NCBI GenBank assembly: GCA_031291645.1
Contig: JARLIQ010000089.1
Span: 1 to 60,254 of the forward strand
DNA length: 60,254 bases
Reading direction: 5' to 3'
Source of the DNA: Caulobacteraceae bacterium
GTDB taxonomy: Bacteria > Pseudomonadota > Alphaproteobacteria > Caulobacterales > Caulobacteraceae
The position numbers and the translations under genes are program-made. Positions 51,523 through 58,806 of this stretch are shown here, in pieces; the stretch's first letter is position 1; each line of letters begins with the position of its first letter. Below the pieces are notes generated by a model. The model did not search any database and was not told where the DNA came from. It saw only the letters and a program-made list of their open reading frames with translations.

Positions 51523-52016
51523 CGGAAAGCCCCGGCTCGCGCTCCGCTGAGGCAAGGAACCTCGCCACGGTCGGCGAGGACTTGGACGGGCCGCTGTTTT
51601 CGGCCATGGCTGAAGCGCCGAGGCTTGCGCGCGCCTATTTCGAGTTCGGGGCAGGCCTCATCAAGTCCTGCGGTTTGGATCCCGCTTTGCGCGAACTGGC
51701 AATCGCCATGACCCTGGCGGCCTGCGGCGCGCAAAGCATGGCGCGTCGGCATCTGGCGCTTGCAGGGTCCCTTGGCGCGGACGCGGCCAAGATCGAGCGA
51801 CTGCAGGATTTCGAGGACGAGCCTGGGTTTGCGGAGCCGGAGAAGGCAGTCCTGCGCTTTGCCCGCGAAAGCGCGTTGGGGGTGAGCGTAAGCGCCGAAA
51901 TCTATGGCGGGTTGCAGGATTGGTTCGATGTCCGCAGCCAGGCCGCGATCGCGCTGCTTGTCGCCTATTACGCGGGGCTTGCGCACATCGCCGTCCCCCT
52001 CGGAGCGGAGCCGTAG
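51519..52016 (+). CDS. CMD family protein, second copy
   Basis: A 165-aa all-helical CMD-like protein: LFSAMAEAPRLARAYFEFGAGLIKSCGLDPALRELAIAMTLAACGAQSMARRHLALAGSLGADAAKIERLQDF. The position of the AhpD active site reads ACGAQSMARRH, keeping one Cys and the His but not the second Cys. It is related in layout to the preceding CMD gene but has low identity, and is coupled to it by a four-base overlap. The SMP-30 gene follows 10 bases later. Its role in the pathway is unknown. Confidence 0.8.
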   Translation: MTESPGSRSAEARNLATVGEDLDGPLFSAMAEAPRLARAYFEFGAGLIKSCGLDPALRELAIAMTLAACGAQSMARRHLALAGSLGADAAKIERLQDFEDEPGFAEPEKAVLRFARESALGVSVSAEIYGGLQDWFDVRSQAAIALLVAYYAGLAHIAVPLGAEP

Positions 52017-52026
52017 GAGCCCGACT

Positions 52027-52884
52027 GTGGAATTCGAATTGCTGACCCAGGGATATGGCTTGGTCGAGGGGCCGCGTGTCGATGCGCAAGGCCGGCTGTT
52101 CTTCAGTTGCTCGCGAACCGGCGTCTATCGCCGCGATCCTGATGGCGCGATCAGTCATCTCTTCGAACGCCCTTGGGTTGGCGGGATCGCTCTAAATCGC
52201 GGCGGTGGCCTGCTCGTCACTGGCGGTGCGCTTGCGGTTTGGGACGGTCCGAATCGAACCCTGCGGGACGTATTTGCTCAGGCCGAGGGCAAGCCCCTGC
52301 CAGGCCTGAACGACCTCACGGTCGATGACGCCGGCAACGTCTTCGTCGGTGTGATGGGCTTCGACATCAACGTGTTTGACCCCAGCCAGGGCAAGCCGCC
52401 GCCCGGCAGCCTCTACCGCGTGAGCCCTTCCGGCGAAGCTGTGAAGCTCTGGGACAACGTGATGGTGCCCAACGGCATCGGCTTCAGCCCGGACGGCGCG
52501 CTCCTTTACCAGAGCGACACGATGACTCATGCGGTCTGGGTCTACGACGTCACGCCCGACAAGATGGTGCGCGATCGCCGCGTATTCTGCCGATTCGCCG
52601 ACGACGAACTGCCCGACGGCATCGCCATCGACATCGAGGGCGGCGTTTGGGTCGCGGTGGCGCGCGGCAAGGGAGAAGTCGTCCGCATTCGGCCAGATGG
52701 CGCGATCGATCGCCGGATCAAGATCCCTTCGAACTTCGTGACGAGCTTGACCTTCGGCGGGGCGGATCTAACCGAACTCTACGTCGTGACCGCGGACAAC
52801 ACGATTACAGAGGACGGCAAGGGAGCGGTCTTCCGCGCGCGTGCGGACGTGCCGGGGCTGCTGACGCCTGAGGCGCAGTTCTGA
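52027..52884 (+). CDS. SMP-30/gluconolactonase/LRE family protein (lactonase), first copy
   Basis: A 285-aa six-bladed beta-propeller starting at GTG 52027 with GGAGCCCG upstream; the apparent longer frame starts inside the CMD gene. Metal ligands are at the expected places: Glu14 in GLVEGPRVD, Asn in LPGLNDLTVDDAGN, Asn in VMVPNGIGFSPDG and Asp in ELPDGIAIDIEG. The family hydrolyses sugar and aromatic-pathway lactones. It ends the unit LLM-hydrolase-CMD-CMD-SMP30 and faces the malonyl-CoA synthetase gene convergently. Confidence 0.88.
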   Translation: MEFELLTQGYGLVEGPRVDAQGRLFFSCSRTGVYRRDPDGAISHLFERPWVGGIALNRGGGLLVTGGALAVWDGPNRTLRDVFAQAEGKPLPGLNDLTVDDAGNVFVGVMGFDINVFDPSQGKPPPGSLYRVSPSGEAVKLWDNVMVPNGIGFSPDGALLYQSDTMTHAVWVYDVTPDKMVRDRRVFCRFADDELPDGIAIDIEGGVWVAVARGKGEVVRIRPDGAIDRRIKIPSNFVTSLTFGGADLTELYVVTADNTITEDGKGAVFRARADVPGLLTPEAQF

Positions 52885-52899
52885 ACGGACGAGGCCGTC

Positions 52900-54432
52900 C
52901 TAGCGGGCGGCCTCTTCCTGAAAGCTATTCTTGTAGGTTTCGCGCAGCAGGTTCTTCTGAACCTTCCCCATCACGTTGCGCGGAAGGCTGTTCACGATGT
53001 AGGCCTTCTTGGGCGCCTTGTAGTTTGCGAGCTTCTCTCGCACCTCAGCAACGATCGTATCAGGGTCGAGCTTGGCGCCCGGCTGGGGCGTCACAATGGC
53101 CACAGCAACCTCGCCGAAGTCTGCGTGCGGAACCCCGATGACCGCGGCCTCTTCGACACCGCGCAGTTTGTTGATCAGTATCTCGATTTCCTTGGGGTAG
53201 ACGTTGTAGCCGCCCGAAATGATGAGGTCCTTCGAGCGGCCGACAAGGTGGACGTAGCCGCCCGTGTCAACACGCGCCACGTCGCCCGTCTTGAACCAGC
53301 CGCCTTTGGCGAACTCCGCGGTGGAGCGTTCCGGCCGCCGCCAATACCCGGAAAAGACGTTTGGCCCTCGCACCTGTAAGCCGCCGACTGCGTCGGGCGG
53401 CAGGGGCGTGTCTTCGTCGTCGGCAATGCGAATCTCAACGCCGGCGAGGGGAAAGCCGACGGTCCCGGCGCGGCGCTCGCCGTCATAGGGATTCGAGGTG
53501 TTGATGCCTGTCTCGGTCATTCCATAACGCTCGACGATGGCCATGCCCGTGCGGGCCGTGAAGGCGTCGAACGTCTCACTGAGCAGCGGTGCGGAGCCGC
53601 TGGTGAAGAGGCGCATGTGTGCGGCGCTCGCGGCCGTGAAGTCAGTCCGTTCCAGCAGGCGCACGTAGTATGTTGGCACGCCCATGAAAACGGTCGAGCG
53701 TGACAGGTGCGCCAGCACGTCGCCCACGGAGAACTTCGGCAGCCAGATCATCCGTGCGCCTGCCAGGAGCGCGCAACTGCATGCGATAAACAGGCCGTGC
53801 ACGTGGAAGATCGGAAGCGCGTGCAGCAACACGTCCTCACCCGTAAACCTCCACGCCTCAGTCAAGGCCATGCCGTTGGAAGCCAGGTTGCGATGGCTCA
53901 GCATCGCCCCCTTCGGCCGGCCCGTGGTGCCCGAGGTGTAAAGGATCGCCGCCAGGTCTTCGTCCTGACACCGCTCAGGGCTTGGAACCGTGGTTAGTCC
54001 AGCCGCCGCATCGGCGAACGCGCCTTGACCGGCGCTATCGAGGCTCATCACCGGGACGCCGAGATTCGAGGTGATTTCACTCAAACTGGTGAGCCGCGCC
54101 GGGTCCGCCACACAAAAAGCCGGCTTGGCGTCCTCCATGATGTATGCGGTCTCTTCTGCGCGATACGCTGTATTCACGGGCACGAACACGAAGCCGTTCC
54201 GCAGGCAGGCCAGATAGATCGCAAGGGTCTCGGGCGACTTCTCAGTCTGGACCACGACGCGGTCGCCTCTATTTAGCCCTGCTTCGACCAACACTCCGGC
54301 GGCGCGTCCCGCCGCAGCGGCCAGATCGGCGAAGCTCAGGACTGCGCTTGGCCCCGTGCGGTCAGGGCATTCAATAGCGATTTGGTCAGGCTTTTCCCGA
54401 AGGCGACTCTCGATAAGGGAGAAGAGTGACAT
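52900..54432 (-). CDS. Malonyl-CoA synthetase-like acyl-CoA ligase (MatB type)
   Basis: A 510-aa class I adenylate-forming enzyme. The P-loop LYTSGTTGRPKG is at about 165-176. The MatB-specific run LPIFHVHGLFIACSCALLAGARMIWLPKFS, GVPTYYVRLL, MRLFTSGSAPLL and ERYGMTETGINTSNPYDGERRAGTVGFPL are recognisable, and the catalytic Lys490 is in LPRNVMGKVQKNLLR. It makes malonyl-CoA from malonate, ATP and CoA. The ATG at 54432 is chosen by alignment; an upstream ATG at 54519 adds 29 atypical residues. A methylmalonate or other acid specificity cannot be excluded. Confidence 0.85.
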   Translation of the reverse strand: MSLFSLIESRLREKPDQIAIECPDRTGPSAVLSFADLAAAAGRAAGVLVEAGLNRGDRVVVQTEKSPETLAIYLACLRNGFVFVPVNTAYRAEETAYIMEDAKPAFCVADPARLTSLSEITSNLGVPVMSLDSAGQGAFADAAAGLTTVPSPERCQDEDLAAILYTSGTTGRPKGAMLSHRNLASNGMALTEAWRFTGEDVLLHALPIFHVHGLFIACSCALLAGARMIWLPKFSVGDVLAHLSRSTVFMGVPTYYVRLLERTDFTAASAAHMRLFTSGSAPLLSETFDAFTARTGMAIVERYGMTETGINTSNPYDGERRAGTVGFPLAGVEIRIADDEDTPLPPDAVGGLQVRGPNVFSGYWRRPERSTAEFAKGGWFKTGDVARVDTGGYVHLVGRSKDLIISGGYNVYPKEIEILINKLRGVEEAAVIGVPHADFGEVAVAIVTPQPGAKLDPDTIVAEVREKLANYKAPKKAYIVNSLPRNVMGKVQKNLLRETYKNSFQEEAAR

Positions 54433-54470
54433 GCGTGAAGTCCTGTCTGAGCCACGCCGCGCGTGTTTGC

Positions 54471-54484
54471 GCGGTTCGAACCGC
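54471..54484. promoter_or_regulatory. Palindrome GCGGTTCGAACCGC upstream of the malonyl-CoA synthetase gene
   Basis: A perfect 14-base palindrome 39 bases before the chosen start of the synthetase gene. It is unlike the AATCGATT sites, suggesting separate control of this gene, or a short hairpin. Confidence 0.35.
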
Positions 54485-54591
54485 TCGCAGGCTGTGGCGG
54501 GAAGGTTTGCGAGGGGCAAGCTCGCAGTCGGACGCGTTCATAGGGTGTACGCCCGCAGGGGAGTTCTTGACCCGCCCCCAGCGGCGCAAGA

Positions 54592-55347
54592 TCACAAGAC
54601 AGCGGGTAGCCCAGCCTGCGTCCAGTCTTGAGCCCGCCGGAGCGCTGTCGCGAATTTTGCGACCGCAGCCTCATCAAGGGGCGCGCTCCATTCCACGCCC
54701 ACGCAGCCCAGCACCTGGGTCGCCCGGAAAATTGGAACCGCCATCTCGTGGACTGTGGCGCTGCGATAGGATGCGTAGCCGTCGCGCCGCGCCTTCGCGA
54801 CCATGTCATTGAGAGGCAATAAATCGTAGGTCAGGTCACATTCCGCATCGCCGCGTTGATGCAGGCGGTGGAGAATGTTCTCCCGTTCCTGCTCGGGGCA
54901 GAAGGCCAGATAGGCGCGACCCAGCGCTGACCCCAGCATGCTGCGAGGTTGATCGAAGTCGAGGTCTTCGTCCCAAAATGGGATGCGCAGGCGAGTGCTA
55001 GCCTGGACGATCATCGCGTCCTCGCCAAAGGTCGCCAGGTTGGCGGGGCGGCCGATCTCGGCCGTCAGGGCTTCAAGGGCCGGATCCCCGGCGGCGGCGA
55101 TCCAGGCGTCGTCGGAGAATCCCTCGCTCAACTCGCGTACATTCCCAGTGAGGCGATAAACATTGTTGGCTGATGGGCTGCGGTAGATGAGGCCCTCCTC
55201 AACCAGGGTGTCGAGGATGCGGTAGACCGTCGGCCTAGGCAGCTTGGCGCCCTTGGCGATTGCCGCCGCGGTGGCGCATTCGACCGCATTCAACTGCTGC
55301 AGCACGGCCACGCCGCGGGTGAGCGCGCGGATACGCTTGTAGCCCAT
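54592..55347 (-). CDS. IclR family transcriptional regulator, first copy
   Basis: A 251-aa regulator. The N-terminal winged HTH is at about 7-62 (ALTRGVAVLQQLNAVECATAAAIAKGAKLPRPTVYRILDTLVEEGLIYRS), followed by the GAF-like IclR effector domain (ATFGEDAMIVQASTRLRIPF, RSMLGSALGRAYLAFCPEQER, VHEMAVPIFRATQVLGCVGVEW). The ATG at 55347 is used; 51 extra upstream codons have no similarity. Operator site 9 lies 20 bases before this start, implying autoregulation. IclR proteins commonly control aromatic catabolism (PcaR, PobR type). Confidence 0.9.
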   Translation of the reverse strand: MGYKRIRALTRGVAVLQQLNAVECATAAAIAKGAKLPRPTVYRILDTLVEEGLIYRSPSANNVYRLTGNVRELSEGFSDDAWIAAAGDPALEALTAEIGRPANLATFGEDAMIVQASTRLRIPFWDEDLDFDQPRSMLGSALGRAYLAFCPEQERENILHRLHQRGDAECDLTYDLLPLNDMVAKARRDGYASYRSATVHEMAVPIFRATQVLGCVGVEWSAPLDEAAVAKFATALRRAQDWTQAGLPAVL

Positions 55348-55366
55348 GCGAACCACCTCGCTAAAA

Positions 55367-55374
55367 AATCGATT
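55367..55374. promoter_or_regulatory. AATCGATT operator site 9
   Basis: AATCGATT in context CTAAAAAATCGATTATCTG, 20 bases upstream of the first IclR start codon. Confidence 0.62.
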
Positions 55375-55453
55375 ATCTGACGGGTGGCGGCGGGCTGTCA
55401 AAGTCAAAGTGGGACTGGGTTGCGGCGAATGGCTTCGGCTCTGAGCCCCTGGT

Positions 55454-56371
55454 TCAAGCCGCTGGCGGTTGATCTCGACGCCAGTGCGATAGCGGCGCAC
55501 CCGGGATGGGGCTGCGAAACGTCGCCAAACGCTTGGCCAGAATCGATCCTATGAAGACAGTCCGCAAATCAGGTCCGCCGAACGCCACACTGGCGGGGAA
55601 GAGCAGAATCGTTCCCGTCGGATCTTCGAACAGGCGCTGGCAGCGCCCGTCCGGTGTGATCCGATAGAGTCCATTGCGCTTGACCTCGGTCACCCATAGG
55701 CCGCCGGCTGCATCGAAGGCGACGCCGTCGACGATCGCACCCTCGAACAGGGGGGCGGGGCCAAACGCCTCGGGCGGACCGAGGCCGCCATCGGGGAGCA
55801 AACGCATGCGTACGATCCGGCCGCGGGCGCTCTCAGCCAGATAGGCGTATTGATGGAGTTCATCTATGCGCAGTTCATTGGGAAAGCACAGGCCCGAGGC
55901 CACCACCCGCGGTCCGCTCGACTCGAGCTTGAGGATGTAGCCGTCTGCGATCGGACGATTGATCGCCTCGATGCGCGGAAGAGTGCGTGTCGAGACCGTC
56001 ACCCAAACAGCGCCCTTCATATCGATATGGATGAAGTTCACTGCGCCGAGCCGTTCGCCGGACAAGCTTGTCAGGATCGGTTCGTGGCGTCCGTCCGCGA
56101 AGAGCCGGTGGACGCCGCCATGCTCGATCTCGGCCACCAGAAGCGCGCCTGACGCTTCCATGGCGAGCCCGTTGGGCGTTCCCTGGATCGCTCCCAGGAT
56201 GGTCTGCGCTCCATCAGGTGTCCGGCGTGTGACCCCGCCTCGATTGTCAGAGATCCATAGCGCGCCGTCAGGCTGCGCGAGGACGCACTCTGGGCGGCTT
56301 AGGTCGTGGCCGATGTAGGTGATGTCTCGCGATTGGATTTCGAACGCCGGCGACGCCTCAATAGACTTCAT
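55454..56371 (-). CDS. SMP-30/gluconolactonase family protein, second copy
   Basis: A 305-aa beta-propeller. Metal sites are expected at Glu in RPECVLAQPDGALWISD, Asn in GTPNGLAMEASG, Asn in LCFPNELRID and Asp in IVDGVAFDAAGGLWVTE. Other blades read FEGAIVDG and LLFPASVAFGGPDLRTVFIGS. The start at 56371 (MKSIEASPAFEIQSRD) is chosen because the upstream 46 codons are Arg/Pro-rich and unlike the family; an ATG at 56401 is an alternative. It is only distantly similar to the 52027 gene, so different lactones are likely. It lies just upstream of the first IclR gene, same strand. Confidence 0.86.
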   Translation of the reverse strand: MKSIEASPAFEIQSRDITYIGHDLSRPECVLAQPDGALWISDNRGGVTRRTPDGAQTILGAIQGTPNGLAMEASGALLVAEIEHGGVHRLFADGRHEPILTSLSGERLGAVNFIHIDMKGAVWVTVSTRTLPRIEAINRPIADGYILKLESSGPRVVASGLCFPNELRIDELHQYAYLAESARGRIVRMRLLPDGGLGPPEAFGPAPLFEGAIVDGVAFDAAGGLWVTEVKRNGLYRITPDGRCQRLFEDPTGTILLFPASVAFGGPDLRTVFIGSILAKRLATFRSPIPGAPLSHWRRDQPPAA

Positions 56372-56561
56372 CGATGTGGTGTCCTGAAACGACCGGAGCA
56401 TTGTGCTGGCCACGGGCGCGCGCGCCTGGCTCCTAAGGCCGGCGTCAGACGCCCCTGGTCGCAACTCCGGACCTCTGCGACGCCAATCTCTTAGGTCCGA
56501 GCGCAACACAACGCCGCGGCGCTCGATGTCCGCTGCGTGTTCCGACCTCGCGCTCGGCGGC

Positions 56562-56612
56562 TAATCCATTTTCGACGCCGAACCGGAATCCACTTCGGCG
56601 GAAGGTGGTCTA
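56562..56612. repeat. TA-flanked degenerate repeat at the IclR stop codon
   Basis: About 50 bases from CTAATCC to GGTGGTCTA. The core GACGCCGAACCGGAATCCAC, then TTCGGCGGAAGG, matches the second half of the 20029-20134 repeat (GACGAACCGGTATCCACTTC, then GTCGGAAAG). The last CTA forms the TAG stop of the second IclR gene. Confidence 0.55.
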
Positions 56613-57443
56613 CGCCGCGGCGCGGCAGCCTTTGCTCGGACCATCATTCAGAGCGCAGAGGCGTTCCCCGCGCCCAGGGCGCTGGTTGACCAACTCACGC
56701 TCGATCCGTTCCTGCGCTGCAGCAAGGCGCGGATAGTACTGTTGTGACGCTTTGCTGAACTCGATCGCCGAGGCGATCCACACGACGTTCATGCACGCGA
56801 CGACGCGGTCGCGAAAGCGGATGGGCACCGCGATGCTCGACGTCTTGACGTGCACCTCGCGATGGCGCGCGGCGAATCCTTGCATTTGCGTCTCGTGGAT
56901 AAGCCGATCCGGGTATTCGGGCGTGCGGGCAAGGGCGCCTTCGGGTGTCGGCTGGCCAGCCAAGCGCCTCAGTATCGCCCGCCGCTCAGACTGGGGACAG
57001 TAGGCGAGATAGGCGCGCCCGAAGGAACTGCGCAGCATGGAGTGGCGGCTGCCGACCATCCCGGTTTCAATCGAATAGGGACTTACCGCATGTGTCGTTT
57101 CGCGGATCACCATCTCGCCATTCTCAAAGGTGGCGAGATCGGTCGGCCATAGCAGGTCACGCTGCAGATCGTAGAGGATCGGCGTGGCTATCCAAAGGAC
57201 CCAGGCCTCAGTCGTAAGCCCGCCGCTCAGCGCCTTAACCTCGCGCGTGACGCGAAAGGTATTCTCATCTTCCGCGCGCGCCACGAGGCCGCATGCTTCG
57301 AGGGTGCCGAGAATGCGATAGGCGGTAGGGCGGGGAAGGTTCAGGCACGCGGCGATGTGCTGGCCGCTGTCGCTCCCGACCCGATTCAAGTGCTTCAGCA
57401 CGTCCAGCCCGCGGACGAGGGCGCGAATGTTGTCGTCCAGCAT
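56610..57443 (-). CDS. IclR family transcriptional regulator, second copy
   Basis: A 277-aa regulator: winged HTH at about 6-62 (ALVRGLDVLKHLNRVGSDSGQHIAACLNLPRPTAYRILGTLEACGLVAR) and effector domain (LATFENGEMVIRETTHAVSPYS, RHSMLRSSFGRAYLAYCPQSER, VKTSSIAVPIRFRDRVVACMNVVWI). The ATG at 57443 follows GGGAGGTGGGAGG. Operator site 10 is 26 bases upstream. It resembles the first IclR throughout and probably arose by duplication. The last residues and stop run into a dispersed repeat. Confidence 0.9.
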   Translation of the reverse strand: MLDDNIRALVRGLDVLKHLNRVGSDSGQHIAACLNLPRPTAYRILGTLEACGLVARAEDENTFRVTREVKALSGGLTTEAWVLWIATPILYDLQRDLLWPTDLATFENGEMVIRETTHAVSPYSIETGMVGSRHSMLRSSFGRAYLAYCPQSERRAILRRLAGQPTPEGALARTPEYPDRLIHETQMQGFAARHREVHVKTSSIAVPIRFRDRVVACMNVVWIASAIEFSKASQQYYPRLAAAQERIERELVNQRPGRGERLCALNDGPSKGCRAAA

Positions 57444-57468
57444 GGCCTCCCACCTCCCTGCCGATGAT

Positions 57469-57476
57469 AATCGATT
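57469..57476. promoter_or_regulatory. AATCGATT operator site 10
   Basis: AATCGATT in context GATGATAATCGATTTATT, 26 bases upstream of the second IclR start codon and about 150 bases from the 3' end of the VOC gene. Confidence 0.62.
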
Positions 57477-57620
57477 TATTGCAGATAATGGACGGCTTTC
57501 AAGCGGCTTGAGGGTGCGGCCGCGTGTCTCCCGGCCGCCGAGGCGGGCCCAGGCGAACGGTCTTGGCGCGACCGCGATGGTCCGGCGCCCGTGTCCGCAG
57601 CCGCGCCGGCGAAGAAGGGT

Positions 57621-58148
57621 TCAGAGGGCGGCGATCGCGGCTGCCGCCTGCAGTCGCCAATCGCGCATGGGCTGGAACGACGGATTCATCCGGCAGAGCG
57701 CTTCGGTCTCGGCATAGATTTGGTCGATCGGCTTGGTCAAGTCGATCGGGGTGCGGTGCGGCTGAGTGATGTACCAAGGGGTCTCGACATACACCTCGAG
57801 GCGATTGCCTTCCGGATCGCGAAAGTAGACGGACCAGGCCGTGCCATGGGTGATCGGATCTATTTCCTGGGCGCCGGCCTCGATCAGGCGAAAATAGGTT
57901 TTCTGAAGCTCGCTCAACTTATCTAGTTTGAACGAGATCTGATTGATCAGGTGCGAGGACACCACGCCCTCCGGCCGACCGGTAAACAGGACAAACTGGT
58001 GGTGCGAGGAGGCGTCCCGGGTCAGGAACGCCAACGCCCTCTGCTCGCTGCGGACCGAATCGGTCACGACAAAGCCGAAGGCGGACTGGTAAAATGAGAG
58101 CATGGTGTCGAAGTCCGACACATAGATGCCGACGTGACCGAGTTGCAT
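57621..58148 (-). CDS. VOC family protein, extradiol dioxygenase-like, second copy
   Basis: A 175-aa protein starting MQLGHVGIYVSDFDTMLSFYQSAFGFVVTD at 58148; codons upstream are not family-like. A possible metal triad is His5, His50 (SSHHQFVLF) and Glu118 (NRLEVYVETPWY). INQISFKLDKLSELQKTYFRL and ITHGTAWSVYFRDPEGNRLEV align well with the 47241 paralogue. Such single-domain VOC proteins cleave catecholic rings or act as glyoxalase-like isomerases. It is the last gene on this side of the AATCGATT island. Confidence 0.85.
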   Translation of the reverse strand: MQLGHVGIYVSDFDTMLSFYQSAFGFVVTDSVRSEQRALAFLTRDASSHHQFVLFTGRPEGVVSSHLINQISFKLDKLSELQKTYFRLIEAGAQEIDPITHGTAWSVYFRDPEGNRLEVYVETPWYITQPHRTPIDLTKPIDQIYAETEALCRMNPSFQPMRDWRLQAAAAIAAL

Positions 58149-58530
58149 GTCGCCTCCCACGAAGCCATACCGACGCGGGCTCGGGCGGGCGGGGCTCAAG
58201 CCGGAAAAACTATCCGCGCGGGTGCCGGGCGGCGCAACGCGGGCGGCCCTGTTGTCCGCCAGGTGTGCGAGCCCGTGGTCCGGTCGAAGGTCATGGCGCG
58301 GGTGCGCGTTCGCGTCGCGCTCACGTTGGAATTGTCCTGCTAGAGCCTGCGGAATGGGCTGATCGGCGGTTCCCGTCCAAAGAAGCCGGCGGCCTGATGG
58401 CTGCGGTTTGGCCGGAGCGGCGCGAAGGCGTTGCGGACGTATAGGCGGGCGGCCTCGACCGCCAATCCTGTCCCGATCCCGACCGGATCAGGCGCGCCCA
58501 GCATCGCCGGCCAACCCCCCAAAAGGCGAA
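58149..58530. other. Intergenic region at the right edge of the catabolic island
   Basis: About 380 bases without a recognisable gene. At 58340 CTAGAGCCTGCGG resembles the start of the TAGAGC repeats but no matching far end is evident. Otherwise nothing is seen. Confidence 0.4.
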
Positions 58531-58555
58531 GGCCCGCCGGGGTTACCGGCGGGCC
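58531..58555 (-). terminator. Strong hairpin downstream of tRNA-Ala
   Basis: A perfect 10-base stem, GGCCCGCCGG/CCGGCGGGCC with loop GGTTA, begins 6 bases after the tRNA 3' end. On the minus strand it is followed by TTCGCCTTTT, a weak U tract, so it is a probable terminator of the tRNA transcript. Confidence 0.65.
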
Positions 58556-58560
58556 TCCAT

Positions 58561-58636
58561 GGTGGAGCTAAGCGGAGTCGAACCGCTGACCTCTTGAATG
58601 CCATTCAAGCGCTCTACCAACTGAGCTATAGCCCCA
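58561..58636 (-). tRNA. tRNA-Ala (anticodon GGC)
   Basis: A 76-base cloverleaf including encoded CCA. The 5' end is GGGGCTATAGCTCAGTTGG; the anticodon stem-loop CTTGA-ATGGCAT-TCAAG gives anticodon GGC; the T arm contains GGTTCGACTCC; the 3' end is GCTCCACCA. The acceptor stem pairs GGGGCTA with TAGCTCC, one G-T pair included. It reads GCC/GCU alanine codons. Confidence 0.96.
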
Positions 58637-58806
58637 AGGGTTTGATCCTCAGGTATTTCCGCCGGACCCGAGGGGTCCCGCGAGGCCGCGGAACCTATGC
58701 CGAATGATCCGGGGGATCAAGCGGGGGTTCGTCGAAAATTTTCGAGACATTTTGAAGCGTGCGCTACCGCTTTGCGGCTTGAGCGCACGCTCCAGGAAAA
58801 GCCCCC

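Noticed and set aside
55541-55548. AATCGATC as an eleventh operator
   Set aside because: It departs from the palindrome at the last base and lies inside the SMP-30 coding region.
31951-57476. An integrated prophage or conjugative element
   Set aside because: No integrase, phage structural, transfer or replication genes and no att-like duplication at the tRNA-Ala were seen.
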